64,000 nucleotides of DNA from Streptomyces thinghirensis (lineage in GTDB: Bacteria; Actinomycetota; Actinomycetia; Streptomycetales; Streptomycetaceae): NCBI GenBank assembly GCA_021502835.1, contig JAKFGP010000019.1, positions 1-64,000 of the forward strand, in the 5' to 3' direction. Made by a program: the position numbers and the translations under genes. Within the stretch, counting starts at the first letter, position 1. Each line of letters begins with the position of its first letter. Below are positions 1-12,956 of the stretch, one piece after another. The notes beneath the pieces are model-generated. The model had not been told where the DNA came from, did no database searches, and saw only the letters and a list, made by a program, of their open reading frames with translations.

Positions 1-293
1 AATGCCGACGGCCCGCACAGCGGGGCAGCACGACGAGCAGCCAGGATCTGCGGGCCGAACAGCCAGACGATGGGCACCAGCCCGTAGACGGCCATCCGCA
101 CGAGGTCGCGCCGATGAGCAGCCTGCGGCGGTTCGCCGGGGCCGTGGTCGACCGTGTGGACCGCCGCAGGCCGCTCATCGGCTGCGACCTCGTGCGGATG
201 GCCGTCTACGGGCTGGTGCCCATCGTCTGGCTGTTCGGCCCGCAGATCTGGCTGCTCTACGTCGTGCTGCCGCTGTGCGAGGCCGTCGGCATG
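1..293. repeat. Fold-back inverted repeat at contig end
   Basis: Bases 1 to about 128 are a near-exact reverse complement of bases about 163 to 293. For example, the complement of 181-250 reappears at 41-110 with only single-base insertions or substitutions. The spacer between the arms is about 35 bases. The right arm reads in frame as a conserved MFS transporter segment, while the left arm is that coding sequence upside down. The mismatches are mainly indels. This is what a chimeric hairpin read or a fold-back assembly end looks like. A natural palindrome inside a transporter gene is much less likely. Confidence 0.85.
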
Positions 294-1161
294 CTGTTCG
301 CCGTCGGCTACGTCACCGTCGTGCGCAGCCTGGTCGGCACCGAACAGACTCACCGAGGCCAACGGACGCCTCAACGCCACCGCCGCCGCGGCCGGCGTGC
401 TGGGACCGCTGTGCGCGGGAGTGGTCGCCGGCCGGTCGGGACCGGCGACCGCCATCGGCGTGGACGCGGCCAGCTTCGGCGTCTCGGCCGCCTGCGTCGT
501 CTTCGTCCGCTTCCGTTCCCGCCCCGCCGACGACGCCCCGGCCACCGGAAAGCGGCCCGGCCTGTGGCAGGACCTGCGCACCGGAGTCGCCTTCCTGTAC
601 GGGCATCCGGTGCTGCGCTCGCTCACCGTGCTGCTCTGCGGGTTCAGTTTCCTCACCCTCGGCCTGAACGACCTGGTCATCTACCACCTCAGGCATGACC
701 TTGGCCGCGACGACGGCACGGTCGGCACCGTCATGGCGGTCGGCGCGCTGGGCACCATCACCGGGGCGCTGCTGGTGGCACGCGCGCGCCGCGTGCTCGG
801 CTTCGGCCGGACCTGGACCGGAGCGGTCGCGGTGTGCGGGCTGGCCTTCGCCGGTCTCGGCTGGGTGAGCGAGGTGCCCGCCGTCGCCGTGCTGAGCGCC
901 GTCTTCCTCGCCTGCGTCGGCATGGCGGGCACCTGCTCGATGTCCCTGCGCCAGGAGGTGACCCCGGAGCACCTGCTCGGCCGGGTCACCTCCGCCTTCT
1001 GGACCCTTCAGTACTCGGTGGCACCCATCGGCGCGGCCGTGCTCACCTGGGCGGCGGAGCGGCGCGGCACCACGCCGGTCGCCCTGGCGGCCGGCGCGTG
1101 CTGCGTACTCATCGCGGCCGTCGCGCTGTTTACCCCGATCCGCCGGGCGGGCCGCGCTTGA
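114..1161 (+). CDS. MFS transporter, 5' partial
   Basis: Major facilitator superfamily permease of the cytoplasmic membrane, probably a proton-coupled drug or metabolite exporter. The readable protein begins in the loop between helices 2 and 3, where an MFS signature AGAVVDRVDRRRPLIGCD (about residues 8-25) is visible. Hydrophobic helices follow (LVPIVWLFGPQIWLLYVVL, LRSLTVLLCGFSFLTLGL, VMAVGALGTITGALLVA, VPAVAVLSAVFLACVGM), and the protein ends GRA. About 50 N-terminal residues including helix 1 are missing because the sequence upstream of ~130 is the fold-back, so the ATG at 114 is not the real start. The frame changes near 350. It converges on the alditol oxidase gene with 3 bases between the stop codons. 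The substrate cannot be told. Confidence 0.85.
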
Positions 1162-1164
1162 TCC

Positions 1165-3844
<2,680 letters not shown>

Positions 3845-4053
3845 GCCGCGAGTTGAGACGTCCCGGCCCGGCTTCCGTACGACTCCTGCGGGTGCGGGGC
3901 GGCTCCGGGCCGGGGCCTCGCGCACTTCGGGCGCCGCTTGTGAACACGGCGCTTGTCAGTTGTGCCGGAGACGTGGAAGCTCTGCGCCAGCCGTGTGGCC
4001 CCGCCCCAACTCCAACGCCGGTGCGGTGAGTTGGCCTCGCCCGTGGACGGTGG

Positions 4054-5619
4054 ATGGCGGAGCCCGATGCCCGACCTGCCGAGCCCCAGGACGCCGCCGA
4101 GGCCGCGCTGCTCGATGAGTGCTGGGACACGGTGCTCTCCTACGCCGACCTGTGCACCGCCGGCTCGAGGCCGCCGTCCGGCTCGCCACCGAGGCGTTCG
4201 CCCACGGCATGCGCGAGGTCTGCGCCCTCGACGCGGCCGAGGCGCGCAGCACCGCCCGCCGTCCGTCCCGGCTGCCCCGCATCCCGTTGCTCCTGACCGC
4301 CGTACGCACCACCGCGGCCGCCCGGGGAGGACGACGGGGGGCCACGAACTCGACTCCGAACTGCGGCTCTGGCTGGGCTCCGACCGGGCCGCCTGTTACG
4401 CCGGACTGCCGCCGCGCCGCCCGCCCGCGCTGCGCGGACTCAAGGACATGCAGACACCTGACGCGGAACTGCTGTGGCTGGCCGACGGGGAGGCCCTGCC
4501 GCTGCTCGGCCCGCCGGCTCGGCCTCGACCCGGCCACCGCGTCCGACGAACTCGCCCAGGTGCGCGAATTCTTCCGGGACCGTTGCCGCCGGGGCCACCT
4601 CGATGCGCCGCCGGACGCGCGGTGCCGCGGCTACGCCCGGCCATGCGGACGCGGTGACCAGGTCGCCCGCCGCCGACACCCCCGAAGACCTCTCCCGCCA
4701 CCTCGCCACCTGCCCCGACTGCGCCGAGGCCGCCGCCTGTCTGCGCCCGCACGGTGGCGGCTCTGTCCGCGTCTCTCGCCGCCGGCGTCATCGGCTGGGG
4801 CGGCCTCGCCTACCTGAACGCCTCCGCCGCGCCGCCGAAGTACGCCTCGGCGCCGGGCGCCCCTGACTGGCCGACGACGACCGCGCCGACGAGCCGCGGG
4901 ACGGCGGCCACAAGGCCCGCGTCGTCCGCGCAGCCTCCTCGCCACCGCCGTCCTGGTCTCCCTGCTGGCGCTCACCGTCTCCCCTGATGCCCTTCGGCGA
5001 CACCACCGAGGACACCGCGGTGCCCACCGACACCGTGGACCGCCGTCCGCCCGCCGCCCCGGACCGCGCACAGCCGACGGCGGACGCACAGCCGTCGCCG
5101 GACGCGTCACGGCCGCCCGCCGGCAGCACTGTCCCCGCAGCCGGCAGGACCCCGGAGCGGAAGGATCCCGGCCCACCCGACCCGGAACCCCAGGGCACCG
5201 CCACGCCCACCGCCAGCACCGAGGCCTCGTCGGGCCGCGACCGGCACTCCGCCCCGGACCCACAGGCATCGGCCGCCCCCTGCCACCCGCCGCGTCCGCT
5301 ACGACCTCGTCAACCAGTGGCCCGACGGCTTCAGGCCACCGTCACCGTCACCACCCGCAGCGCCTGCGCTGACTCCTGGTACGTCGCCTGACCTTCCCCG
5401 ACGGCCAGCGGATCGGCCAGATGTGGGACGCGGACTACTCCCGGAGTGGCTCCCCGGGTCACCGCCACCGCCACCGCCTACAACAGCTCGGTCCCCCGCG
5501 GCGGCCGCATCACCTTCGGCTCTCGCCCCTGGCGCGGTAAGAACTCCCCGCCGGACGACTTCACACTGAACGGCGGACGTGCGAACGGGCCTGACGCCCC
5601 GGGCCCGGAAAGGCGCTGA
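4054..5619 (+). CDS. Membrane protein: sigma-like N-terminus, zinc motif, CBM2
   Basis: A protein of about 520 residues with four parts. The N-terminal helices (ALLDECWDTVLSYADLC, ATEAFAHGMREVCALDAAEA) resemble a degenerate sigma-factor region 2. A segment DLSRHLATCPDCAEAAACL carries the HX3CX2C zinc motif of anti-sigma (ZAS/zf-HC2) proteins. One hydrophobic helix (LSASLAAGVIGWGGLAYL) is followed by a long Pro/Thr/Asp-rich linker (about 5000-5270). The C-terminus is a family 2 carbohydrate-binding module: YDLVNQWPDGF, ATVTVTTRSA, SWYVA(W)TFPDGQRIGQMWD and PPDDFTLNG are its hallmark strands. The likely topology is a cytoplasmic regulatory domain with the polysaccharide-binding domain outside, but no function is proven. 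It has at least six frame breaks, so residue numbers are uncertain. The gene stands alone; ATG at 4054 is the first start in the conserved frame. Confidence 0.7.
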
Positions 5620-5831
5620 GGCACCGCGGCCGACGGGCTACTGTGGTGGCACGTCACGCGGTGATCGCCGCGGGTGAAGAACGCAGGAGTGAGGAGGTGG
5701 TCGACCGATGGCTGTCGTTGCGGACGGGTGCCGCCCGCATCCAGGAGTCCACTGAGTCCACCTCCGTGGCCACCGGCCGACCCTCGCCCTCCTGAGTCCT
5801 TCCGCCGGGGCCGCCCCCGAAGGGTCACCCC

Positions 5832-6953
5832 TTGTCTTCCACGTCCTCGACGTCTTTATCCCCTTCACCGCCCACTCCGGCGCTGACTCCCCACGGCTGG
5901 GACGAGGACTGGGCCGACGTGCTCGCCCCTGTACGCCGCCGATGGGTGCTGCTGCCCGGCCGCGTGATCCGGGTCGATCCGCGATAGTGCGGACGTCGTC
6001 ACCGCCCACGGAGTCCTGCGGGCCGACACCGCCTTCGTCACCCCGCACGACCCCCTGCGTGTCGTTCAGCAATTGGCGACTGGGTCGCCGTCGAACCGGA
6101 CGGGAACCCGCGCTACGTACGGACGTATCTGCCGCGCCGTACGGCCTTCGTGCGCTCCACCTCCTCCAAGCGGTCCGAGGGGGCAGATCCTCGCGGCCAA
6201 CGTCGACCACGCGATCGTCGCCGTGTCGCTCGCGGCCGAGCTCGACCTCGCCCGGATCGAGCGGTTCCTCGCGCTCGCCTTGGGGAGTCCGGGGCGCAGC
6301 CCTGGTGGTGCCTCACCAAGGCCGACCTCGTTCCCGACCGTGGACTCCTGGGCCACCTCGTCCAGGACGTGGAGACCACCGCCCCCGGCGTGCCGGTGCT
6401 GTCCGTCAGTGCCGAGCAGGGGAAGGGCTCGACGTCCTCGCCGCCGTCGTCGCCGGCGGCATCGGCGGTGCTGCTCGGACAGTCCGGCGCGGGCAAGTCC
6501 ACCCCTCGCCAACGCGCTGCTCGGCGAGGACGTGATGGACGTCCAGGCCATCCGGGACGTCGACGGCAAGGGACGGCACACCACCACCACCCGCAACCTC
6601 CTCGTCATGCCCGGCGGGGAGTGCTGATCGACACCCCGGCCGCGCGGCGTCGGGCTCTGGGACGCGAGCAGCGGGGTCGGCCAGGTGTTCGCCGAGATCG
6701 AGGAACTGGGCCGCGACTGCCGGTTCCACGACTGCGCCCACGAGAGCGAGCTGGCTAGGCGCGTCCCGCCGCCATCGACACCGGCGAGCTGCCCGAGCGA
6801 CGGCTGGAGAGCTACCGCAAGCTCATGCGGGAGAACCAGCGCATCGTCGCGAAGACCGACGCCCGGGTGCGCGCCGAGATCCGCAAGGAGTGGAAGCGCC
6901 GGGGCGCCATCGGCAAGGCGGCGATGGAGGCTTGGCGGGGCCGCGTGCGGTAG
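5832..6953 (+). CDS. rsgA: Ribosome small-subunit GTPase RsgA
   Basis: Circularly permuted GTPase that helps mature the 30S ribosomal subunit in the cytoplasm. Visible in order: an N-terminal OB-fold region (RVIRVDRDSADVVTAHGVL, residues ~40-60), the arginine-rich strand YLPRRTAFVRSTSSK, G4 LTKADLVP, G1 LLGQSGAGKST followed by LANALLGED, G3 IDTP, and a C-terminal zinc knuckle CRFHDCAHESE, ending RRGAIGKAAMEAWRGRVR. About 373 residues, as expected. The start is taken as TTG 5832, which gives a Ser/Thr-rich leader like that of Streptomyces homologues; a GTG further upstream is possible. Frame breaks lie near 5935, 6075, 6180, 6290, 6425, 6505, 6620 and 6760. The 212 bp upstream contain a GAGGAGG followed by a 15-codon ORF (5708-5755) of unknown meaning. 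Confidence 0.9.
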
Positions 6954-7042
6954 CCGCCACGGCTCCCGCCACCGCCCCGCCAACGCCATGTTTGATTTCC
7001 GCCAGCCCGGTCCTCCGGTCTGGCGGAGACTGGAGGGCGTGG

Positions 7043-8459
7043 ATGGGGAACGGGACGAAGAGCGCAGAGCACCCGACGCACGAGGACAGCAGGTACGAGG
7101 CCGTACGCAGCCGGGACGCCCGGTTCGACGGCGCCGCTTCTTCGCCGTCGAGACGACCGGCATCTACTGCCGGCCCAGTTGCCCGGCGGTCACGCCGAAG
7201 CGGCGCAACGTGCGCCCTTCGCGACGGCCGCCGCCGCGCAGGGCTCGGGATCTGGCCTGCTGGCGGTGCCGACCCGACGCCGTGCCGGGCCCGGCGGACT
7301 GGAACGTCCGCGCCGATGTCGTCGGCCGGGCCATGCGGCTCATCGGCGACGGCGTCGTCGACCGCGAGGGCGTCGCCGGACTCGCCGGCCGGCTCGGCTA
7401 CAGCGCCCGCCAGGTGCAGCGGCAGCTCACCGCCGAGCTGGGCGCCGGACCGGTGGCCCTGGTCTGCGCCCAGCGGGCGCACACCGCGCGCGTCCTGCTG
7501 CAGACCACCGGCCTGCCTGTCACGGAGATCGCCTTCGCGTCGGGGTTCGCCAGCGTGCGCCAGTTCAACGACACGATCCGGTCGCTGTACGCGGCCACCC
7601 CGAGCGGGCTGCGCGCCGCCGCCCCGGCACGCGACCGGGCCTCCTGCGCGCCGCCACCCCTCCGCCGGCATCCCCCTGCGGTCTCGCCCACCGCGCCCTA
7701 CCAGGCCGGCCCTTGTTCGACCTGCTCCAGCGGAGGCCGTCGCGGGAGTCGAGGAGGTCAGCGGGTGCCGGGCTGCCGCCTCTACCGGCGCACCCTGCGC
7801 CTGCCGTACGGCACCGGGATCGTCGCCGTCGACGAACGGCCGGGCCTGCCGGGACGGGCGGCGGCTGGCTCGACGCCCGCCTCCACCTGACCGACCTGCG
7901 CGACCCGACCACGTCCGTACAGCGGCTGCGGCGGCTGTTCGACCTCGACGCCGACCCGTACGCCGTGGACGAACGGCTCGGCGCCGACCCCCGCCTCGCC
8001 CCGCTGGTCGCCGCCCGCGCCCGGGGCTCCGCTCACCGGGCGCGCCGCCGACCCCGACGAACTCGCCGTACGGGCCCTGGTCGGGCGGGAGGAGGCCGAG
8101 CGGCTGGTCCAGCGGTACGGCCAAGACGCTGGACGCGCCCTGCGGCACCCTCACCCACCTCTTCCCCGAACCGGCCGTCCTCGCCGGGGCCGAACCGACG
8201 GCACCGCGGGCGCGCTCGCCGCCGCGCCTCGCCGACGGCGCCGTACGCCTGGACCCGGGCGCCGACCGGGACGACGCCGAGCACGCGCTGCTCGCCGTGC
8301 CCGGCGTGGACGCCCGTACCGGCGCCGCCGTGGTCCGCACCCGCGCCCTCGGCGACCCGGACGTCGCACCGCCGGACCACGCGGTCCCCGACACTTCGGC
8401 GCCCTGGCGCTCGTACGCCCTGAACCACCTGCGCGCAGCGGGAGAATGGGGAACACCGA
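7043..8459 (+). CDS. Ada-AlkA bifunctional alkylation response regulator
   Basis: Fusion of the Ada methylphosphotriester acceptor, an AraC-type HTH and an AlkA-type 3-methyladenine DNA glycosylase. Residues ~15-80 hold the Ada zinc site: Cys residues in TGIYCRPSCPAV and ACRRCRPDAV. The helix-turn-helix follows (DREGVAGLAGRLGYSARQVQ and LPVTEIAFASGFASVRQFN). The glycosylase half shows GCRLYRRTLRLPYGTGIVAV and a helix-hairpin-helix region GVDARTGAAVVRTRALGDPD with its catalytic Asp nearby. Length ~470 residues, usual for actinobacterial Ada-AlkA. The gene runs directly into the methyltransferase gene below; the current reading joins the two in frame, but this is most likely an indel effect hiding the stop. 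Frame breaks lie near 7135, 7205, 7245, 7635, 7850, 8030, 8120 and 8200. Confidence 0.87.
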
Positions 8460-8981
8460 TGACGACCACCAGCATGACCTCACCCACCATGACCACGACG
8501 TACTGGACCGAGACCGACAGCCCCGTCGGCACACTGCTCCTCACCGCCGACCAGGGCGGGACGCTCACCTCTCTGTCCGTGCCCGGACAGAAGGGCGGCC
8601 GGAGCGTCCAGGAGGGCTGGCGGCACGACGCCGGGCCGTTCCGCGCGGCCGAGGAGCAGCTCGCCGCCTACTTCGCCGGGGAGCTGAAGGAGTTCCGGCT
8701 GCCGCTGCGCGCCGAGGGCACCGCCTTCCGGGAGCGCGTGTGGGCCGCCCTGGACGACGTGCCCTACGGGCGACCACCACGTACGGCGAGATCGCCGCGC
8801 GCATCGGGGCCTCCGGCCCGCGGTACGCGCCGTCGGCGGCGCGATCGGCGGCAACCCGCTGCTGATCCTGCGCCCCTGCCACCGGGTGATCGGCTCCGAC
8901 GGCTCCCCGACGGGCTACGCGGGCGGCCTGGAACGCAAGACGGCGCTGCTCACCCTGGAGGGCACTGCGCCGGCCCGCTAG
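8460..8981 (+). CDS. ogt: Methylated-DNA--[protein]-cysteine methyltransferase
   Basis: Suicide repair enzyme that transfers the methyl group of O6-methylguanine to its own cysteine. The active-site motif is read as [20 protein letters not shown] near residue 140, with the DNA-binding arginine-finger region PYG(R)[16 protein letters not shown] before it. The N-terminal domain begins [23 protein letters not shown] 8460 is chosen, though ATG 8475 and 8490 also fit and lie closer to the family start. Length ~173 residues. A frame break lies near 8770. It is coupled to the upstream Ada-AlkA gene, so an adaptive alkylation-response operon is likely. Its stop codon lies inside a hairpin shared with the convergent DUF456 gene. 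Confidence 0.92.
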
Positions 8982-9022
8982 GGCCTGTCTGACAATTCCC
9001 GCCTGCCTAGATAGGCCCTAGC
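8977..9022. terminator. Bidirectional hairpin between ogt and DUF456 gene
   Basis: GCTAGGGCCT at 8977-8986 is the exact reverse complement of AGGCCCTAGC at 9013-9022, a 10-bp stem with a 26-base AT-richer loop. Both flanking stop codons (TAG on each strand) are part of the stem. The position between converging genes suggests a shared intrinsic terminator, although no U-run follows, as is usual in Streptomyces. Confidence 0.7.
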
Positions 9023-9501
9023 CCGCCAGTACCGCGCCCAGCCACGCCCCGGTGATCAGCAGGCAGGCGAACAGTTCCGTCAGCACACTGGAACCGCCCG
9101 AGCGCATCGCCGTGCGCAGCGCCGCCATCGCCTCGCCGTGCCGGCCGAGCCGCAGCCGTTCGGCGAGGTAGATGCCGCCCATGAAGCCGGGTATCGCGCC
9201 GAGCACCGGGACCAGGATGAAGCCGAGGAACGCGCCCGCGCCCGCGTACGCCGTGACGCGGCGGGGTGGCGTCGTCCCCGCGCAGCCGCCGGGGCGGCAG
9301 TGCCCAGCGCACCGCCTGGGACAGGAGAAGGACGACCGTGGCGCCGACGAGCACGGCCCACGAGAGGGGCTGCGGATCCTTCAGCGCCCACCACAGCACC
9401 CCGGCCCACACCAGCCACGACCCGGGCATGCCGGGGAGCAGTACTCCGCACAGCCCGAGCAGGATGACCAGGCCGGACAGCAGGAGGTTCCACGCTCCCA
9501 T
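9018..9501 (-). CDS. DUF456 family membrane protein
   Basis: Integral membrane protein of about 160 residues with glycine-rich helices: NLLLSGLVILLGLCGVLLPG, then SWLVWAGVLWWAL, VLVGATVVLLLSQAV and, after a frame break near 9270, LGAIPGFMGGIYLAERLRLG and LFACLLITGAWLGAVLAG. This order of two Gly-rich hairpins (the second read as AIPGF) is typical of DUF456, whose function is unknown. ATG 9501 starts the first helix directly. Transcribed alone; ends in the hairpin shared with ogt. Confidence 0.85.
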
Positions 9502-9595
9502 CTGTCCAGGGTGCAGGAGTCGGGCGCGGTCCGCAGATGTCCGGCCGAGCGGGGCGGGGCGGCCTGGGGCCGGGAGCCTCGGGCCGGGCGCCGGT

Positions 9596-10580
9596 TCAGC
9601 GTTTCCGGGCCACCCAGTCCCGCTCGTACGCGTGCCAGCCCAGCTGGAGCCGGGTCGTGACCCCCGTCAGCTCCATCAGGCGCTTCACCCGCCGCTGTAC
9701 GGTCCGCAGACCCAGGTCGAGCTGTTTGGCGACGCTCGCGTCGGTCAGGCCGGCCAGCAGCAGGGAGAGGATCTCCAGGTCGGTGGCGTCGGGCCCGTCC
9801 GGGCCGTGCTCGCTCACGCCGGCGGCGCCGAGCCGCAGCGGCAGCGCGTCCCGCCAGACCGACTCGAACAGGCCCGACAGCAGTTCCAGCAGGCCGCTGG
9901 CGTGTACGACCAGCGCGGCCGGCTCCGAGGAACGCGCCGTGAGCGGCACCAGGGCCAGGGCGCGGTCGGCGATCACCAGCTTGGTCGGCACCCGGTCCAC
10001 CACCCTCACCTGCTCGTCGCGGCCCAGCGCGGCGGTCAGTTCGGTGATGCCGGTGGGCAGGTCCAGTACCGACCGCTCGACCACCACCCGGTACCCGACC
10101 CCGCGTCCGGCTGCCTGCTCCTCCGCGTCGTTCTCCATGCCGGTGACGGCGACGGGGTTGCCGGTGACCAGCGCGCACACCTCGTCGCTCGCCCCCAGCT
10201 GGAGCTGGAGGAAGCGCTGGGCGACCGCCGAGGCGCCGGTCACCACCTCCACCAGATCGTGCACGGCGGGGCTCGGCCGCCGCCGCCCGGTACTCCTCGG
10301 CCAGCAGCGCCGCCGCCAGCTCCGCCTTCTCCAGCTCGTGCCGCTGCTGGGTGAGCAGCGCGCCCAGCGCCACCCCCCGGCGGCGCGGCGACCCAGCGGC
10401 CGGGCCGGGCCGACGACTGGGCCGCGAGCCCGTTCTGTTCCAGCCGGCGCAGCGCGTGCTCCGTGTCCCGCTCGCCGAGCGCCAGCCGCCGGGCCAGGTC
10501 GGCACGTCTGCCGCGCCCAAGGACACCAGTGCCCGGTACGCCGACTCGTGCGTGTTCTCCAGCCCCAGCACTCCCAGCAT
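9596..10580 (-). CDS. LuxR/TrmB-type HTH transcriptional regulator
   Basis: DNA-binding regulator of about 327 residues. The N-terminal part MLGVLGLENTHESAYRALV, with LARRLALGERDTEHALRRLE, looks like a TrmB-type winged helix. A coiled segment QQRHELEKAELAAALLAEEY follows, then a central ligand- or phosphotransfer-like region. The C-terminus is a LuxR/GerE helix-turn-helix: DLEILSLLLAGLTDASVAKQ and LDLGLRTVQRRVKRLMELTG (residues ~265-305). This architecture is abundant in Streptomyces and no effector is known. ATG 10580 has GGGAGGGG about 9 bases upstream. Frame breaks lie near 10510, 10390 and 10265. It is divergent from the PP2C-like gene (intergenic ~290 bp, which carries a moderately AT-rich stretch near 10600-10690 but no motif I can name). 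Confidence 0.8.
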
Positions 10581-10873
10581 CAGGCGTTGCCCCTCCCCGA
10601 GAACAAACCTCACCACCACAACGTGCGGAGCCTCCGTGGCGGGAAACGGCCACGGCGCAAACCCGCCTCCGGACATCATCGCCGTACCGCCGGTCACTCT
10701 GCCAAGGTGGCGTCGCCGAGCGGTTCTCCCCGTGGGGGTGGGACCGCTCGGCCACTCCACCTCGCAACACGCGTTCGACACGTCCCCCGACACGCCGTCC
10801 GGCGCGGTGCCGGTCGGCCGGAATTTCCGGATGCCCCGTTTTCATACGGCTCCGTCGGTGGACAATCAGGAGC

Positions 10874-12928
10874 ATGAGTCAGCAGGGGGGAACACCCACC
10901 GGTCGTGACGACGACTGGTGGGGGCAGCTGTACGACGACTCCACCGGCGACACCGGCCCCACGGCCGCGCCCGATTCCCTGGACGACCGCTTCGCCTCCG
11001 CGGCGGGAACGGTGGGCCGCCGCCCGGACCACGACACCAGGGTCACCACGAAACCGCCCTCGCCCGCGACGGACCCCGCCCAGGCGGCGGGAGCCTCGCC
11101 CCTCGCCTGCGGTCGATCCCGTGCGGGCGGCGGGAGCCTCGCCCTCGCCTGCGGTCGATCCCGTGCGGGCGGCGGGAGCCTCGCCCTCGCCCGCGGCAGA
11201 TCCCGTCCGGGCGGCGGATGACCCGCACCCGCCCCCCGGCAGGCCGTCCCTGGTCCGGGGGAGGCCGGACCCCGCCCGGGGCGCCGCACCCCTTCCGCCG
11301 AGCGGAATCCCTCTCCCGCCGCGGACCGGCCCCTCTGGTGGGCAGCCGCCGAGCCACCGAACATCCCCGCTCCCCGCACCGCGCCGTCCGCGCCGCCGCA
11401 GCCCGGAGCCTCGCCGTCCGTCCTGCCGGTGCCCGGCCCGCTGGAGTCCGGCCCCGCGCCGTCCGCCCCGCCGCAGCCCGGCGGCCCCTCCGCCCGTCTC
11501 TGCCGGTGCCCGGCCCGCTGAGTCCGGCCCCGTGCCGTCTGCCCCGCCGGTGACCGATTCCGTGCCGCCCGCCCCGCCGGTGACCGGTCTCCCGCCGTCC
11601 GTCCCGCGGAGCCCGGCCTGCCGCCGTCTGCGCGCGCCGCAGCCCGGCCCCGCGCCGTCCTCCGCCCCGGCGCAGCCCGACCCCCCGCAACCCGCCCCGC
11701 CCCAGCCCGCCCGCCGACCAGGACCGCACGGGCGTACCACCTCGGGGACCGGCCCCGCCGACCTCACGGAACCCCCGGACCCGACCCTCCCGGCCGCCCG
11801 GTCGGTCCCCGGCACACCCCCGCCCCCGCCTCGGACCGCTCCGGGCCTGCCCCCGCTTCCGCCCCCGTTCCTCCCCTCGCAACCTCGGGAGTCCCTCGCC
11901 CGGGCCGTCCCGGGACGGCGCCGGCGCGAGGCCGTCGGCCGCACGTGACTTCGTCGGCTCCGGGCCGCCCACCTATGACGCCGAGCCCACCGCGCTGCCG
12001 TCGGCGGACCCCGACGGGCTCGACGGGTTGGTGGCGGACACGGTGCTGGAGGGCGCCCGGTACGGGACCTGCACGCTGCGGGCCGTATCCGTGCGGGGGG
12101 ACTCCGCGCGGTACCGGGGCGACCCGCGTCGCGACGCGCTGCTCGTGGCGCGCTTCGGCGCGGGGAGCAGGCGCTGGTCCTGGTGGCGATGGCGACCGGC
12201 GCCCGTGCGACCGCCGGGGCGCACCGTGCCGCCGCCGAGGTGTGCCAGTGGATCGGCCGGGCCGTGGGACGCAGTCACGCCCGGCTGGCCGAGGACCTGC
12301 GGGCCGCCCGGCGCGGCGAGCTGAAGTCCGGGCTGCACCGCCTCACCGACCGCAGCCTCGGCAGGCTCCGGGCCGGCGCCGCCGAGCAGGGTCTGGCCCC
12401 GGACGAGTATGCGGCCACCCTGCGCTGTTCTGCTGCTGCCCGCCGACCCCGAGTGCCGTACGCGGGTCTTCTTCGGCGCTGGCGCGGGCGGACTGCTCCG
12501 GCTGCGGGACGGCGCCTGGCAGGACATGGAGCCGGGGGTCGGCGAAGTGGCCGGCGAGCCCGTCGTCGGGTTCGGCTCGACCCCCGGGCGAAGCCGGGCG
12601 GGACGCCGGACCGGACCTCCGAGGGCGACCGGCTCACCATGGACATGGGCACCACCGCAGCACCCGGACCGTACGACGGACCGCCCGCCGAGCCGTCCCG
12701 CGAGCCCTTCCGTTTCCGGGCCTCCATAGCCCGCCCGGGTGATGTGCTGCTGATGTGCACCGCGGGCCTCGCCGAACCCTGCTGAACGAGCCCGAGCTGG
12801 GTGAACTCCTCGCGCGGCGATGGGCCGGCCGCACCCCGCCCGGTCTCGCCGAGTTCCTCACCGACAGCCGGGTCCGGGTCAAGGGTTACGCCGATGACCG
12901 TACGGCGGCCGCCGTTTGGGAGGCGTGA
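10874..12928 (+). CDS. Proline-rich PP2C-like protein
   Basis: Large protein (~680 residues). Residues 1-~60 are hydrophilic (MSQQGGTPTGRDDDWWGQLY). A disordered Pro/Ala/Ser-rich section of ~280 residues with short repeats follows (11088-11930). The C-terminal ~310 residues read GLDGLVADTVLEGARYGTC, RDALLVARFG, LVLVAMATGARATAGAHRAA, RTRVFFGAGAGGLLRLRDGA and DVLLMCTAGLAEPLLNEPEL. That pattern matches degenerate protein phosphatase 2C domains of streptomycetes. The two Asp-Gly metal motifs are not obvious, so it may be catalytically weak or inactive. ATG 10874 follows CAGGAG. It has at least five frame breaks (near 11225, 11930, 12160, 12430 and 12600). Ends 28 bp before poxB. The catalytic claim is inference. 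Confidence 0.6.
11088..11217 (+). repeat. 42-bp coding tandem repeat (3 copies)
   Basis: Three direct copies of a 42-base unit encode the 14-residue repeat AAGASPSPAVDPVR. The first two copies are almost identical and the third has a few substitutions. The unit keeps the reading frame, so the tract extends the disordered linker of the PP2C-like protein. A weaker repeat with a PVPGPLESGPAPSAPPQ-like unit follows at about 11400-11590. Confidence 0.85.
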
Positions 12929-12956
12929 CGCCGCTCGCTGTGCCATAGCTGGAGCC

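Noticed and set aside
1..293. Natural Streptomyces chromosome end (telomere palindromes)
   Set aside because: The folded sequence is ordinary MFS coding sequence with one long hairpin, not a series of short telomeric palindromes, and core-type genes follow at once.
5708..5755. 15-codon ORF after GAGGAGG before rsgA as leader peptide
   Set aside because: The ribosome site is good, but there is no attenuator structure or codon bias, and indel errors make such short frames unreliable.
7043..8981. Natural Ada-AlkA-MGMT triple fusion
   Set aside because: The in-frame joining depends on local indels, and a separate ATG with family-like N-terminus exists for the methyltransferase.
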